From: Paguma larvata
Lineage: Eukaryota; Chordata; Mammalia; Carnivora; Viverridae
NCBI GenBank assembly: GCA_030068075.1
Contig: CM057839.1
Span: 51,364,960-51,428,959 of the forward strand
Length of the DNA stretch: 64,000 bases
Direction of reading: 5' to 3'
The translations under genes and the position numbers were made by a program. The stretch's first letter is position 1; each line of letters opens with the position of its first letter. The notes under the pieces are model-generated. The model was given only the letters and a program-made list of their open reading frames with translations. It did not search any database and had not been told where the DNA came from. Below are positions 54,966 to 64,000 of this stretch, in pieces.

Positions 54966-55829
54966 GTTGGTAAAGAGGGTAATTAGGATAGGTTGGGTAA
55001 TCTCCATGATTTTGCTGTAGAATGCATTGATGTACACCTAAATATAAACATCCCAAATATTAGAGTTCACAGTATTTCAAATAAAATAATGGAGATATTT
55101 CGAACGTATTGAAAACTCTCAGAATACCTCAGTAGGCACGAGGAAAGGATAGGTTTGTCATTATGTTTTCCTGGGCATGGTTTCTCTCGATTTCTCGAGG
55201 AGCAGACCTGATCCCTTCTCAGGGCTTGGGCCTGCTGCAGCGTAAATGGCCTTTGTTTGCCACATTGGACTGTTTCCTTTTTAGACACGAGTGGTGGTGG
55301 AATGCCTTTTCCATCGTTGGATCGAGCGTAGCAGGATGAAAAACAGAGACCCGTTTTAGAGTTTAATGCCTCACTTGACTTCACAGCACTAGAGGGTTAG
55401 GCTCCTGGTGATGGATGGCCACACATTTACCCAGACAACCCGAGTTGGAGTGTGTGTGTGTGTGTGTGTGTGTGTTACACGTCTAAGTCACGTGTATAAT
55501 TAATTCTGGTAAAATTAAAAGAAACGGATAGAGGATGTGTATTTTTCTGAGATTACAAATAAATAAAACTATTTCATAAACTTCTAGAATATTAAATGTC
55601 AGCATTTCGTTATATGAATATTAAATGTCATTATGTTTAAATCCATGTAATCATCTTGCCTCACAGCTTGTGAACCCGATTTCATGGGGCTGTAAAATTC
55701 CTCTGAAGGTACCCCAGAATGAATGAAGGCTGAGCCGGTCACATTCTGGGTTATTTCCTCAAAGTGCCCCGTCACTCAGATTATTCTGACACACAAAACC
55801 GCTTGAGGACAACTACTCCCAGTGGCAGC
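54966..55829. other. unassigned DNA with (TG)n
   Basis: (TG)13 at 55450-55475. A 105-codon minus frame (55067-55384) has no recognisable domain. Confidence 0.4.
55450..55475 (+). repeat. (TG)n dinucleotide microsatellite
   Basis: Thirteen uninterrupted TG units. Confidence 0.95.
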
Positions 55830-56200
55830 TCATGGAAAGGGTGCCGTGTTGTGGTGCACCCAATTCCATTATCATTAACACGAGTCCTAGAAACGCACCC
55901 TGTGTCCGCTGTGCCGTGAGCGGGGATACCCTTCCCTTACTGCGTTATCCCCTGGCTCCTTGCCGAAACGTTCTCTTTGTAACCACTGCAGCCCCCCTGC
56001 CAGCATTCGCGTCCTAGGCTGGGTCAGGCCAATGTTGGCACGCTCTTTGGGCAGTGGTGCGGGCTGGAGGCGATAGGATAAGCGGGGTAAGCAGTCCCCC
56101 CCCCCACCCACCCCCCCCACCTCCGTTCCCCAGCACGTGGTAGCGTCCGGTGCAGGTCCCAGCTCGTTACACCTCATCTTCCGCAAGTCAAATCTGTCTT
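55830..56200. promoter_or_regulatory. CpG-richer pocket with long C-run
   Basis: Clearly more CpG than the rest of the window (for example tgtccgctgtgccgtgagcg, ccgaaacgttc, attcgcgtcc, agcgtccggtg) in an otherwise AT-rich, CpG-poor region. It includes the C-run at 56096-56118 and an E-box-like cacgtg at 56134. It may be a weak distal regulatory element or an orphan CpG island. No exon or TATA box is seen with it. Confidence 0.35.
56096..56125 (-). repeat. potential G-quadruplex (minus strand)
   Basis: Plus strand has C10-A-C3-A-C8-A-CC; the minus strand therefore has runs of 8, 3 and 10 G separated by single bases, enough for a stable G-quadruplex. Confidence 0.7.
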
Positions 56201-56689
56201 TTCTCTGAATGATGGTTGAGTAGAACCTGGTCTCCTGTGGGTAGCTGCGTCTCGAGAGGAGGAAGAGGAGAGTAGGAGTGGGCGTGTTCCATTATTAAAC
56301 CCGAATTACTCCCCCCACCTCCCCGCTGGAGAAGAGCCACTGTGTGCAGAGAGGGCAGGAGTGGCGTATTAGTGGGGCTCCACACACAGAGAAGGACACG
56401 TTTGAAGTGTAGAGTTTCTATCAATTATTACTTAAATATTGTGTATGCGAGTATTTATTAACCCCAACTGATGATTACGGTCACCGAGAGAGCATTTAAT
56501 ATGCGTTTCTATGCCCCTATCTCAGATCGATTAAATCAAAACCTCCCAGATGAAAAGAGGTTCTTAATGTCCATAATGTTCTCCATGTGATTCAGATGGC
56601 CAGCCAGATTTTAGAACAACCGATGTATCAAATAGAGCTTAATGTAATATACATATATTCCTTTTAATAAAGAGGTTCAAAAGTTTTTT
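56201..56689. other. unassigned DNA
   Basis: No feature recognised. Confidence 0.3.
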
Positions 56690-56903
56690 GAAGTTTATTT
56701 ATTTATTTTGAGAGAGAGAGAGAGAGCGCGCGCGAGCACATATGTGCAAGTGGGGGAGGGGCAGAGAGAGAAGAAAAGAGAATCCCAAGTAGGCTCCCAT
56801 GCTATCAGCGCAGAGCCTGAAGCAGGGCTCGAACCCACGAACCATGAGATCATGACCCAAGCCAAAGTCAGATGCTCAACCGACTGGGCCTCCCAGGCAC
56901 CCC
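56690..56903 (-). mobile_element. carnivore tRNA-Lys SINE
   Basis: Minus-strand copy with complete head complement (gactgggcctcccaggcacc). A (GA)n(CG)n stretch at 56711-56735 includes gcgcgcgcg, an alternating run that can adopt Z-DNA. Confidence 0.92.
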
Positions 56904-57707
56904 TCAACTTGAGTTTGAAGGAAGTTTATGGTAGAATAAAATTCCAAAGGCGAAAGAAGGATACAAGGCACAAAACCCATAAGGGAATCAAGAGGAACTG
57001 AAGGAAATTTGGGAGACTGATAGAAGAGCCAGCCGTGAAGTGGTTTAACCCGCGGCTGATCAGAGAGGTTGACAGACTGAATCAGAATGAGATCCAGTGG
57101 TTGACCTTCCAGAACCGTGAGAAGAGGGGCAGAAATCTTTCAGTACAGCATCACTGGATTTGTCTCCACAATAGTTCTTATTTTATTATCACACAGAGAC
57201 TATTTAGAAGGGCTAATAAAAGAAAAAGGCAATGCCGTGCTAGGAAACACAATACGTTAAGTTGAGACCTGTGATGAAGATATACTTGTAGTTTCAGAGA
57301 CATTGGGTCAAATGAGTGATGTGTGTTTGACCACCTCAAGCCAAATGATGTAAGTTCAACTCTTGGCTAAAATATGGGAGGCTAGAAAATCTATTCCAAG
57401 TAGCAGTTGATTTATACATTTCCAAGGTATATCTGCTTGTATGCCACCCAAGCACAAGGTTAGTGCTGACAAGATAGATGGCCTCCCTTAAGAATGATGA
57501 AGTGGTAGTGGATAAAAACAGAATGGTTTTCAATTTGGAAAATAAAAAATAGTCACAACTAAATGCTTGTATTTGCTGGAGGGACATTTGCAAAGGAGAA
57601 AGAGACGGCCACAAAATCAGGTCCTTTGGATGCAGCTCTCAGAACGCCAGCAATGTCTGCCCAGGCTCTCCTGTAAGAGTCCTTAAGAAAACATACAATT
57701 CAAGTTT
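56904..57707. other. unassigned DNA
   Basis: Open frames of 70-97 codons without recognisable domains. Nothing named. Confidence 0.35.
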
Positions 57708-57865
57708 CCTTCATTCATTCACATGTCCTACGAATAATCAGTAAGAGCTGTTCTCTGTGCAAGGAAGTGTGGTAAGTGCTGGGGCCACAGGGGTGAATTC
57801 AGTGGGGCTGGCCCTGTTCTCATTCCACTCACAGGCTAGTTGGGACGATAGATAATCAGTTCGAT
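57708..57865 (-). mobile_element. L2 3' end
   Basis: tcattcattcacatgtccta ... aagtgctggggccacagggg ... tctcattccactcacaggct agttggg is the L2 terminus in reverse complement. Confidence 0.72.
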
Positions 57866-58554
57866 TAATTCAGCTCATTGAATTTTGAAGTGTCGGTGGC
57901 ATTCAGGTGGCATTATCCAGTAACAGTTACCGTCTTTTCTATTCTTACCGGACTGTTCTTAGACCAATATTCCAAGAAGTAAGACAGTGATCTTAAATAT
58001 AAGTCTTGAAAATGCTGCTCCATTATTAAGTACCAGTTCATGATTGCATTATGTTCTTATGTTTCATGTTTAGAAATCTTTGCACATTTTGGGACTGGAT
58101 ACTTTATGTGATTAAACATGGTCTTTGTGGAAGTGGTTCAAAATCCACGACTTGCCAGATATGTCACCAAAATGATACTATAGTTGCTCCTGAGAAATGG
58201 CTCAGATAAAGATAGGATTACAGATAGACATGGAACCCTTCAGTGATTCTCACTAGAGGTGTTTCAGAAATTTGGGGATGTATTTTTTTTTCTTCATCCT
58301 AGTGCTTTTGGCATAGTAAGCATTACCAGCCAGCAATCCTACAACACACTAGCCAGATTAAAACTTCAAAGAATTGTCCTCAAATGTCCTACAGGGTATT
58401 ATTATCGACAGACACTCTTTATAATCACCTGAGCTTAAAACTTAACGTCATGGAACACAAAATCTTAAAGTATTGCTACAAGGTATTAATTTTCCAGGTA
58501 TATAACTACTATGAGTAAAAAGGGAAGCTTATAGTTCAGTTTTTGAGCAGAACT
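57866..58554. other. unassigned DNA
   Basis: Nothing recognised. Confidence 0.3.
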
Positions 58555-58680
58555 TTACCGGGAGGGGGATGGGGGATGGGCTAAATGAGCAAGGGGCATT
58601 AAGGAATCTACTCTTGAAATCATTGTTGTACTGTATGCTAACTAACTTGGATGTAAATTTTTTAAAAAATTAATAAAATA
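58555..58680 (+). mobile_element. LINE-1 3' UTR scrap
   Basis: gggagggggatgggggatgg gctaaatgagcaaggggcat then gtactgtatgctaactaact tggatgtaaatttt is the extreme 3' end of the carnivore L1, strongly 5'-truncated. Followed by a palindromic A/T patch (aaaaaatttttaaaaaattt). Confidence 0.82.
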
Positions 58681-58719
58681 AATATATCTTAGAATCATAA
58701 AAAATTTTTAAAAAATTTT

Positions 58720-59254
58720 TAAAAAGAGTGTTACCAGGAGCTGATTACAACTTCAGAAAATTATGTCCCTGGTCACCATACTGTTCACTTCTCTATCAGC
58801 CGGCATTTGCGGTTGGTGCATTAATGGAGATTTTATGTATAAATCTCTTCTCTTTGTTATGTCTGCCACTGTCATCTTTTGCATGTGGATGTACACATTA
58901 CTTTATGTTACTCTTTAAAAATGTCTCATTTATCCCTTAGGATACTGTATTAATTATTTTTTACTCTCTTCGGAATTCTTCGTTTTATTAAGGTTTTCAC
59001 AAAATACAAAGCTCAAACAGAATTGTCTACATCCAGCACAAACTAGAATAAAATGTGGTCAGTGCACCCATGTGTGATAAGTTTTCTCTATGTAAGCATC
59101 AGGCCCTTGTTCAGGAGTGTTATCTCCTTATTTAACTTGTGTCAGTCCCACTTAAAACACCTTTTCCCCCAGGTGTGACCTACTAAAGTAGTGCCTTACT
59201 GACAATTCTTTGTATTTATATTTATATAGCAATTGGGAGTTTATGTAAGACATT
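58720..59254. other. unassigned DNA
   Basis: Nothing recognised. Confidence 0.3.
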
Positions 59255-59405
59255 TACCCATACACGGCAGGTGACCTTTATCCTCACTTTACAGATGGGG
59301 AGCTGCAGTTCATAGGTGTCGTTACTGATTTGTGACCACAAAGCTAGTAAATGGAGCCCGAAGTGGAACCCAATTTGGGGCTCTCTTAGGGAGTCGAGTC
59401 TGTCT
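59255..59405 (-). mobile_element. MIR SINE
   Basis: cctttatcctcactttacag atggggagctgcagttca and gaccacaaagctagtaaatg gagcc give the MIR core in reverse complement. Confidence 0.75.
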
Positions 59406-60235
59406 TTTTGTACTTTCTGCCAGCATATTGACCTGCTGGACAGAAAAATTGAAATGTATTTCTCCATTGAATTCCCCAAGTTCTTACCAAGGAAAAAATA
59501 TTTTAATCCTTTTAATTTCTTACTTTTTGTTTCCTGATTACTCAATAAATTGAGTCACATGTATTAATTATTTTCTTGTTGTCAAGGACATGGCTACATG
59601 GAGGCTGGAAAAATAAATAAGATACAGGAGAGAGATGCAAATTTTAAAAAGTTCCCATACATGATTAATACTATAGAATGGTGTGTGAGCATAGTGCTGT
59701 CGGTGCACCTTGGATGTGACGGTGGCCTGAGCCTCACACGGTGGTGGTATGTAGTGGGGGCCGCGAGAAGCAGCGAAGGACAATATTATGAGTGAGAGGG
59801 AGAACTCGTGAAAGAGGCCGGACCTAGGGAAGCATGGAGGATTTGGGAATTAGCAAGTGCTTCTCTTTTACTCTGCTGACAGGTGAATTTAAGAGGTCAC
59901 TTGTGGAAGGAAGAGTCTGTGTGCCCAGCTCCCAGGGCTGCAATTATCCTGCCTGTGGGGAATAGGAAACCACTGGACATACTAAAGCACGTTTGCTGGG
60001 TTCAATTCTGTTTTTCAGGGATAATTCTGTCCACAGTGGGAAGAATGGACTAGTGGTGGGAAAAATCGATTGCGTGGAGGACATTTAGGAGACTGTTGAG
60101 TTGTAGAGACACAGAGGAGCTAGAAATAAGGGAATGGCAGGAGGGGTGGAAAGAGATGGATGAAGAAATGAAACCTTTCTATAATAAATAATGGTTATAA
60201 TGGGAACTAATTACATTAGCTAAGATAATATCTTG
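59406..60235. other. unassigned DNA
   Basis: Possible diverged L2 near 60050-60150 but not firm. Confidence 0.3.
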
Positions 60236-60269
60236 TCATACCAGTTTTTGATTTTTTAAATTGTTTTAA

Positions 60270-60472
60270 TTTGTAATTTTTTTGTTTTGTTTTTTTTTTT
60301 TTGAGAGAGAGTGCGTGTGCAGGGGAGGGGCAGAGAGAGAGAATCCCAAGTAGGCGCCTCACCATAAGCACAGAGCCTGACATGGGGTACAATTTCACCA
60401 ACCGTGAGATCACAACCTGAGCTGAAACCCAGAATCAGACACTTAACCTACTGAGCCACCCAGGTGCCCCCA
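60270..60472 (-). mobile_element. carnivore tRNA-Lys SINE
   Basis: Minus-strand copy with head complement ctgagccacccaggtgcccc. The left T-rich part (from about 60250) includes a long decayed tail. Probable target copies tcataccagttttt (60236-60249) and tcatactacattttt (60473-60487). Confidence 0.9.
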
Positions 60473-60794
60473 TCATACTACATTTTTAAAAAACTGTGTA
60501 TTCTTCCATTTCCATTGTCTCACGTATCATCATAACGCATAGTGATATACAGGTATTATTACCAATTTAGGGATTAAAGTCTATAAAACTAAAGAGACTT
60601 ACCACTAAAGAAAGTCAAATAGACTCACGATGTCATAGGGTCTGTCTGCCTATAACACCTACCCGTAACACTTATAGGTGTCTTCCCAGGAAGGCATAGA
60701 CAGCTTTCCTGGGGCTTGTGTAACAAAATGGATAAGGAAGTGTATGTGCCAAAGAAAAATTCTCCTCTCAGGAAGATGGAGTTGACAGAGGTCC
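60473..60794. other. unassigned DNA
   Basis: Nothing recognised. Confidence 0.3.
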
Positions 60795-60805
60795 AAAGAG
60801 ATGGG

Positions 60806-60911
60806 GGAGGTGCCTGGTTGGCTCAGTTGGTAGAATGTGCAACTCTTGATCTCTGGGTTCAAGTCCCACCTTGGGTGTAGAGATTACTTAAAAATAAAAT
60901 CTTCAGGAAAA
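60806..60911 (+). mobile_element. short carnivore SINE of a different subfamily
   Basis: About 105 bases: ggaggtgcctggttggctca gttggtagaatgtgcaactc, then ttcaagtcccaccttgggtg tagagattacttaaaaataa. It has the tRNA-Lys head but lacks the long gctctgtgctgacagc... body and ends with agattacttaaaaataaaat, marking an older, shorter CAN-SINE form. Target copies aaagagatggg and aaacgatggg. Confidence 0.88.
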
Positions 60912-60957
60912 AAACGATGGGAAAGAGGTGGTGTGAAAACTCTCTCAACCCACGTCT

Positions 60958-61262
60958 TAGTCTGTTCAGGCTGCCATAACAAAAATACCGTACCCTGGGG
61001 GGCTTAACCAACAAGTTCATTTGTCACAGTTCCGCAGGCTGGGATGTCAGTACCAGGGCACGGGCAGATTTAGCGTCCAGTGAGAGCTTGCTTCCTGGTC
61101 ATAGACAACCGTCGTCTTGCCGCACCCTCACAGGGGCAGAAGGAACTCTCTGGGGTCTATTTTATTAGGGCATGAATCCCAAAGACCAAATCTCCTAATA
61201 CCATCAAATTAGAGGTTAGGATTTCAATTCTGGGGGCACCTACAGACATTCAGTCCATACCA
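60958..61262 (-). mobile_element. MaLR-type solo LTR
   Basis: On the plus strand: cttagtctgttcaggctgcc ataacaaaaatacc, then gggcttaaccaacaagttca, gttccgcaggctgggatgtc, cctaataccatcaaattaga and acagacattcagtccatacc. Same group as the LTR at 48628-48990. Confidence 0.82.
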
Positions 61263-61743
61263 GCAAGTTTTATTATTACCATTCCTTAGAAGAGAAGTTA
61301 AGGGGTCACGTTGGGACAACATGAGGAGAAGCTAGAGATTCTTCTGGAATCTTTGAAGACATCTGTAAGCGATGAGTCACCGCTGACATTTCCATTTCAC
61401 TATATCAAGCTTTTCACCACACCTATTTGATGGCCAAAAAAGTCAGCGTATGAAAATGTGCACTATCAGAGAAGTCAGGCAGTAACTGATTTTTCAAAAA
61501 TTCTTAGCTTTACGAAGACTCATTGAGTGACTACGTTGCGTTCTCCTCAGGACATTCAAGTGATGTTCCATCCAAGCAGCTTCAACTTGTGACACAAGTG
61601 TTTCTGAAATGTTAGGGGAAACCTTAGAGCACCTGTGTCTGTGTGGGATTTAAAAGAGAGATTACTCCTGTTTGATATAAACAGGGAGCATGAAGTGAGC
61701 AATTCCACAGCTTCAAGATCTCAGACTACAGACCGCTTTAGAG
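61263..61743. other. unassigned DNA
   Basis: Nothing recognised. Confidence 0.3.
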
Positions 61744-61753
61744 AGCCAGCTGG

Positions 61754-61979
61754 GGGCGCCTGAGTGGCTCAGTCGGTTAAGTGTCCGACTTCAGCTCAGG
61801 TCATGATCTCACAGTTCATGAGTTTGAGCCCCACGTCAGGCTCTGTGCTGACGGTCAGAGCCTGAAGCCTGCTTTGGAATCTGCATCTCCCTCTGTCTCT
61901 GCCCCCCTGCTCACACTCTGTCTCTCTCTCTCTCTCTCTCATAAATAAACATTAAAAAAAGAAAAAAAAAAAGAAAGAA
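61754..61979 (+). mobile_element. carnivore tRNA-Lys SINE
   Basis: Head ggggcgcctgagtggctcag, a TC region and an aataaacattaaaaaaagaa tail. Target copies agccagctgg at 61744-61753 and 61980-61989 are perfect. Tail-to-tail with the next SINE. Confidence 0.95.
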
Positions 61980-62065
61980 AGCCAGCTGGACAAGTGATTT
62001 TTCAACCTAAGGCTTATCTTATTCAAATAATTTTTTCAGAACCAAGTTTATTTAACCTTTTTAAA

Positions 62066-62277
62066 AGTTTTATTTATTTATTTTGAGATGGAGAGAGAGA
62101 GAGAGGGATAGGGAGGATGAGAAAGAGAGAGGGAGAGAGAGAGAGAGAGAATCCCAAGCAGGCTCAACACTGTCAGCACAGAGCCTGATTGGGGCTCAGT
62201 CCCATGAACGGTGAGATCATAACCCGAGTCGAACTCAAGAATCAGTCACTTAACCAACTGACCCACCCAGGTGCCTC
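62066..62277 (-). mobile_element. carnivore tRNA-Lys SINE
   Basis: Minus-strand copy with long GA tracts and the head complement actgacccacccaggtgcct. Target copies taacctttttaa (from 62053) and taactttttg (from 62278). Confidence 0.92.
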
Positions 62278-62287
62278 TAACTTTTTG

Positions 62288-63424
62288 TTTTTAACATCTG
62301 CAAATTGGGTTATTGCTATATAGTTAAGTCCACATGGCTTTATTGATTTTTCAGAAGTGTTAGATATTACTGAACTAATCAGAGTATATGACTAAATATC
62401 AGTTAATTGTAGACATTTCTAAGCCCTTTTTTGAGGGAGGGGAGAGTTTATCCCTTATCCTGGAGATTGTGAACAAAGTAAAAGTAAGATGTAGTACTTA
62501 ATTTTAACAGGCTCTTAATTATGACTCTCTGGTCATAACTTTCTTTTATCTGTTACTGTGCATTAACATTGAACATAATAAAGATTATGATTTTAAAGAA
62601 AGATTCCCTGTGTATTCTCTTAGTGTCTGCAGTATTTTGAGATTTTGGGAGCCACATATGTTTTTCTGTGAACCACACTCTGATAATATGATTCTATTTC
62701 CTAGGGCCGTTGCAAATTAATCAGTGTTGTTATGCTTCTTCTTTTATCAGAAGTGTTTGTTTAACTAGCCACGTATAAACAGAAGTTTATTTTGAGGATT
62801 GACTTTCATGTGAATAACTGCCTTCTAGTTAAATATTTTAAATCCCATCTCTTAGAAGAAAGTAAGCTGGCCTAGAATGTTTTTTCTTTTTTCTTTTTTA
62901 AGAATTTAAGACGAACCGTGTAACATAAAGAAGTTCGTAAATGCATGAAGATTAGGATTAAGTCTTACACATCTTTGTATCCACACACCCCCTCCCCCCG
63001 CCCCGCAGCCTCACACAGTGCAGATTAACCCCTGCTTATGAAAGATTTAAAGAACACAAAGTGATGTAGAAAAAGCCAGATTAACTCTTGGCTTTGAAAG
63101 TGACGGATGTATGATCATCTCTGAATTTAGCAGTATCCTTAAAATCAGGGTAGATAGACATTTTCCTGTCCCTCTTCCCATCTCTCCCCAACCCTCACCC
63201 AGGGAGTGCATCTGGGGGCACAGACACCTTTGTGCATTGTCTCTGCTGTTTTTATATACATGAAAAGAATCGGGCTCAAACCTGCCAAATGCTGGAAAAT
63301 GTAAAACCATTTCCAGGCACAATCCCGGTTGACTTTCCAATTCTTTTGTTCTTTTAAAATACAAAGTTCTTTACATACTGTTTTACATTTTTAGCTAAAA
63401 GTTGTTCAGTGCAATGTTTACGGA
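62288..63424. other. unassigned AT-rich DNA
   Basis: About 1.1 kb. A C-rich patch (accccctccccccgccccgc) lies at 62988-63008. A 105-codon minus frame (63047-63364) has no recognisable domain. Confidence 0.35.
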
Positions 63425-63870
63425 GGCCCTGAGGTATCAACTAATGTGTTAGGTGGTGTACGATGTAGTCTTTGCTCTTGTGAAGTTCACGCCATGGTTG
63501 GCCACAACCGTGTAAATCAGCGCCATTCTGTGTCATAGATGCTGCTGTAGAAATAGGGTAACAGCGCCTTAGAGGGACAAAAGTGGGGGTAGTTACTTCT
63601 TTCTTCGTAAGGGTCAGAGGAGCCTTCCCAGGGGCACTGGCACGGATCAGAGTTTTCCATGAACGGGAGCTTTCAAGACAGGCAGACTGAGGACAGCACA
63701 TTTAGGACAGAGGGGGGAGCGTGGACAGGGGCGGCGAGGAGGTTGGAGAGCGCACTCGGGGTGTTCTTGGGCACAGACCCCAGTTTGGGCTGGTGTTGCA
63801 GGCAAGAGAGAGGTAAGCTTTGGCATAATATCAAGTTTTCATTTTAGAAAATCACTCTGATAACCAGGTG
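63425..63870 (-). mobile_element. L2 LINE fragment (probable)
   Basis: gctcttgtgaagttcacgcc, then gagccttcccaggggc and aaaatcactctgataaccag gtggagaatga are in L2 reverse-complement order, strongly diverged. Confidence 0.45.
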
Positions 63871-64000
63871 GAGAATGAAGTAGGGTATTTATGCTTCCCT
63901 TAGACAGTGCTTCTAGAATATAAATAGAGCAAACATGGAGTTTTCTTCCTCGTTGCTTTAAATGAAACTTTACAAGACATCGCAATGCATTCAGTTCTAG
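63871..64000. other. unassigned right edge
   Basis: Nothing recognised. Confidence 0.3.

Overview
This window reads as non-coding genomic DNA from a carnivoran mammal of the cat branch (Feliformia, most likely a felid). The main evidence is about 25 full or partial copies of the tRNA-Lys-derived carnivore SINE in its feline form. These copies have a head close to GGGGCGCCTGGGTGGCTCAG, an intact-looking pol III A box (TGGCTCAGTNGG) and B box (GTTCGAGCC), a (TC)n stretch and an AATAAATAAACATTAAAA-type tail. Carnivore LINE-1 elements and mammal-wide fossils (MIR, L2, MaLR LTRs, Tigger, hAT, L1M) make up most of the rest. I found no convincing exon, no cellular protein-coding gene and no RNA gene. 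The long open frames are either LINE-1 ORF2 remnants or chance frames in repeats. All family names come from memory of consensus features; no library search was run.

Layout. 0-5 kb: a 5'-truncated L1 (minus strand) with a 15-bp target-site duplication and an apparent 3' transduction, a second L1 3' end in the opposite orientation, and an old hAT-type element. 5-12 kb: L2, MIR and LTR-type fossils, a long (TTCC)n(TTTC)n microsatellite, and an L1MA/MB-like 3' end. 12-19 kb: two nested blocks, an ancient L1 split by a 2.2-kb carnivore L1, then a Tigger split by an old L1 that itself carries a SINE. 19-33 kb: mostly unassigned AT-rich DNA with scattered MIR, L2, SINE, L1 and MaLR copies, plus a strong CTCF-like motif near 30.6 kb. 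33.7-37 kb: an old L1 retaining 5' UTR, ORF1 and endonuclease regions, interrupted by a young SINE and a MaLR LTR. 37.8-39.9 kb: five SINEs in 2 kb, including a tandem duplication whose middle SINE is a hybrid. 40.5-43 kb: an old L1 split by a younger L1 with a clear target-site duplication. 43-64 kb: SINEs, MIR, L2 and MaLR copies, a CpG-richer pocket with a G-run near 56.1 kb, and a second CTCF-like motif near 54.4 kb facing the first.

No operon-like or defence-like system is present. The most informative features are structural: the SINE-mediated unequal-crossover duplication (38.9-39.9 kb), the L1 3' transduction (0.14-1.7 kb), the convergent CTCF-like pair (30.6 and 54.4 kb), and a stack of nested insertions that gives relative ages.
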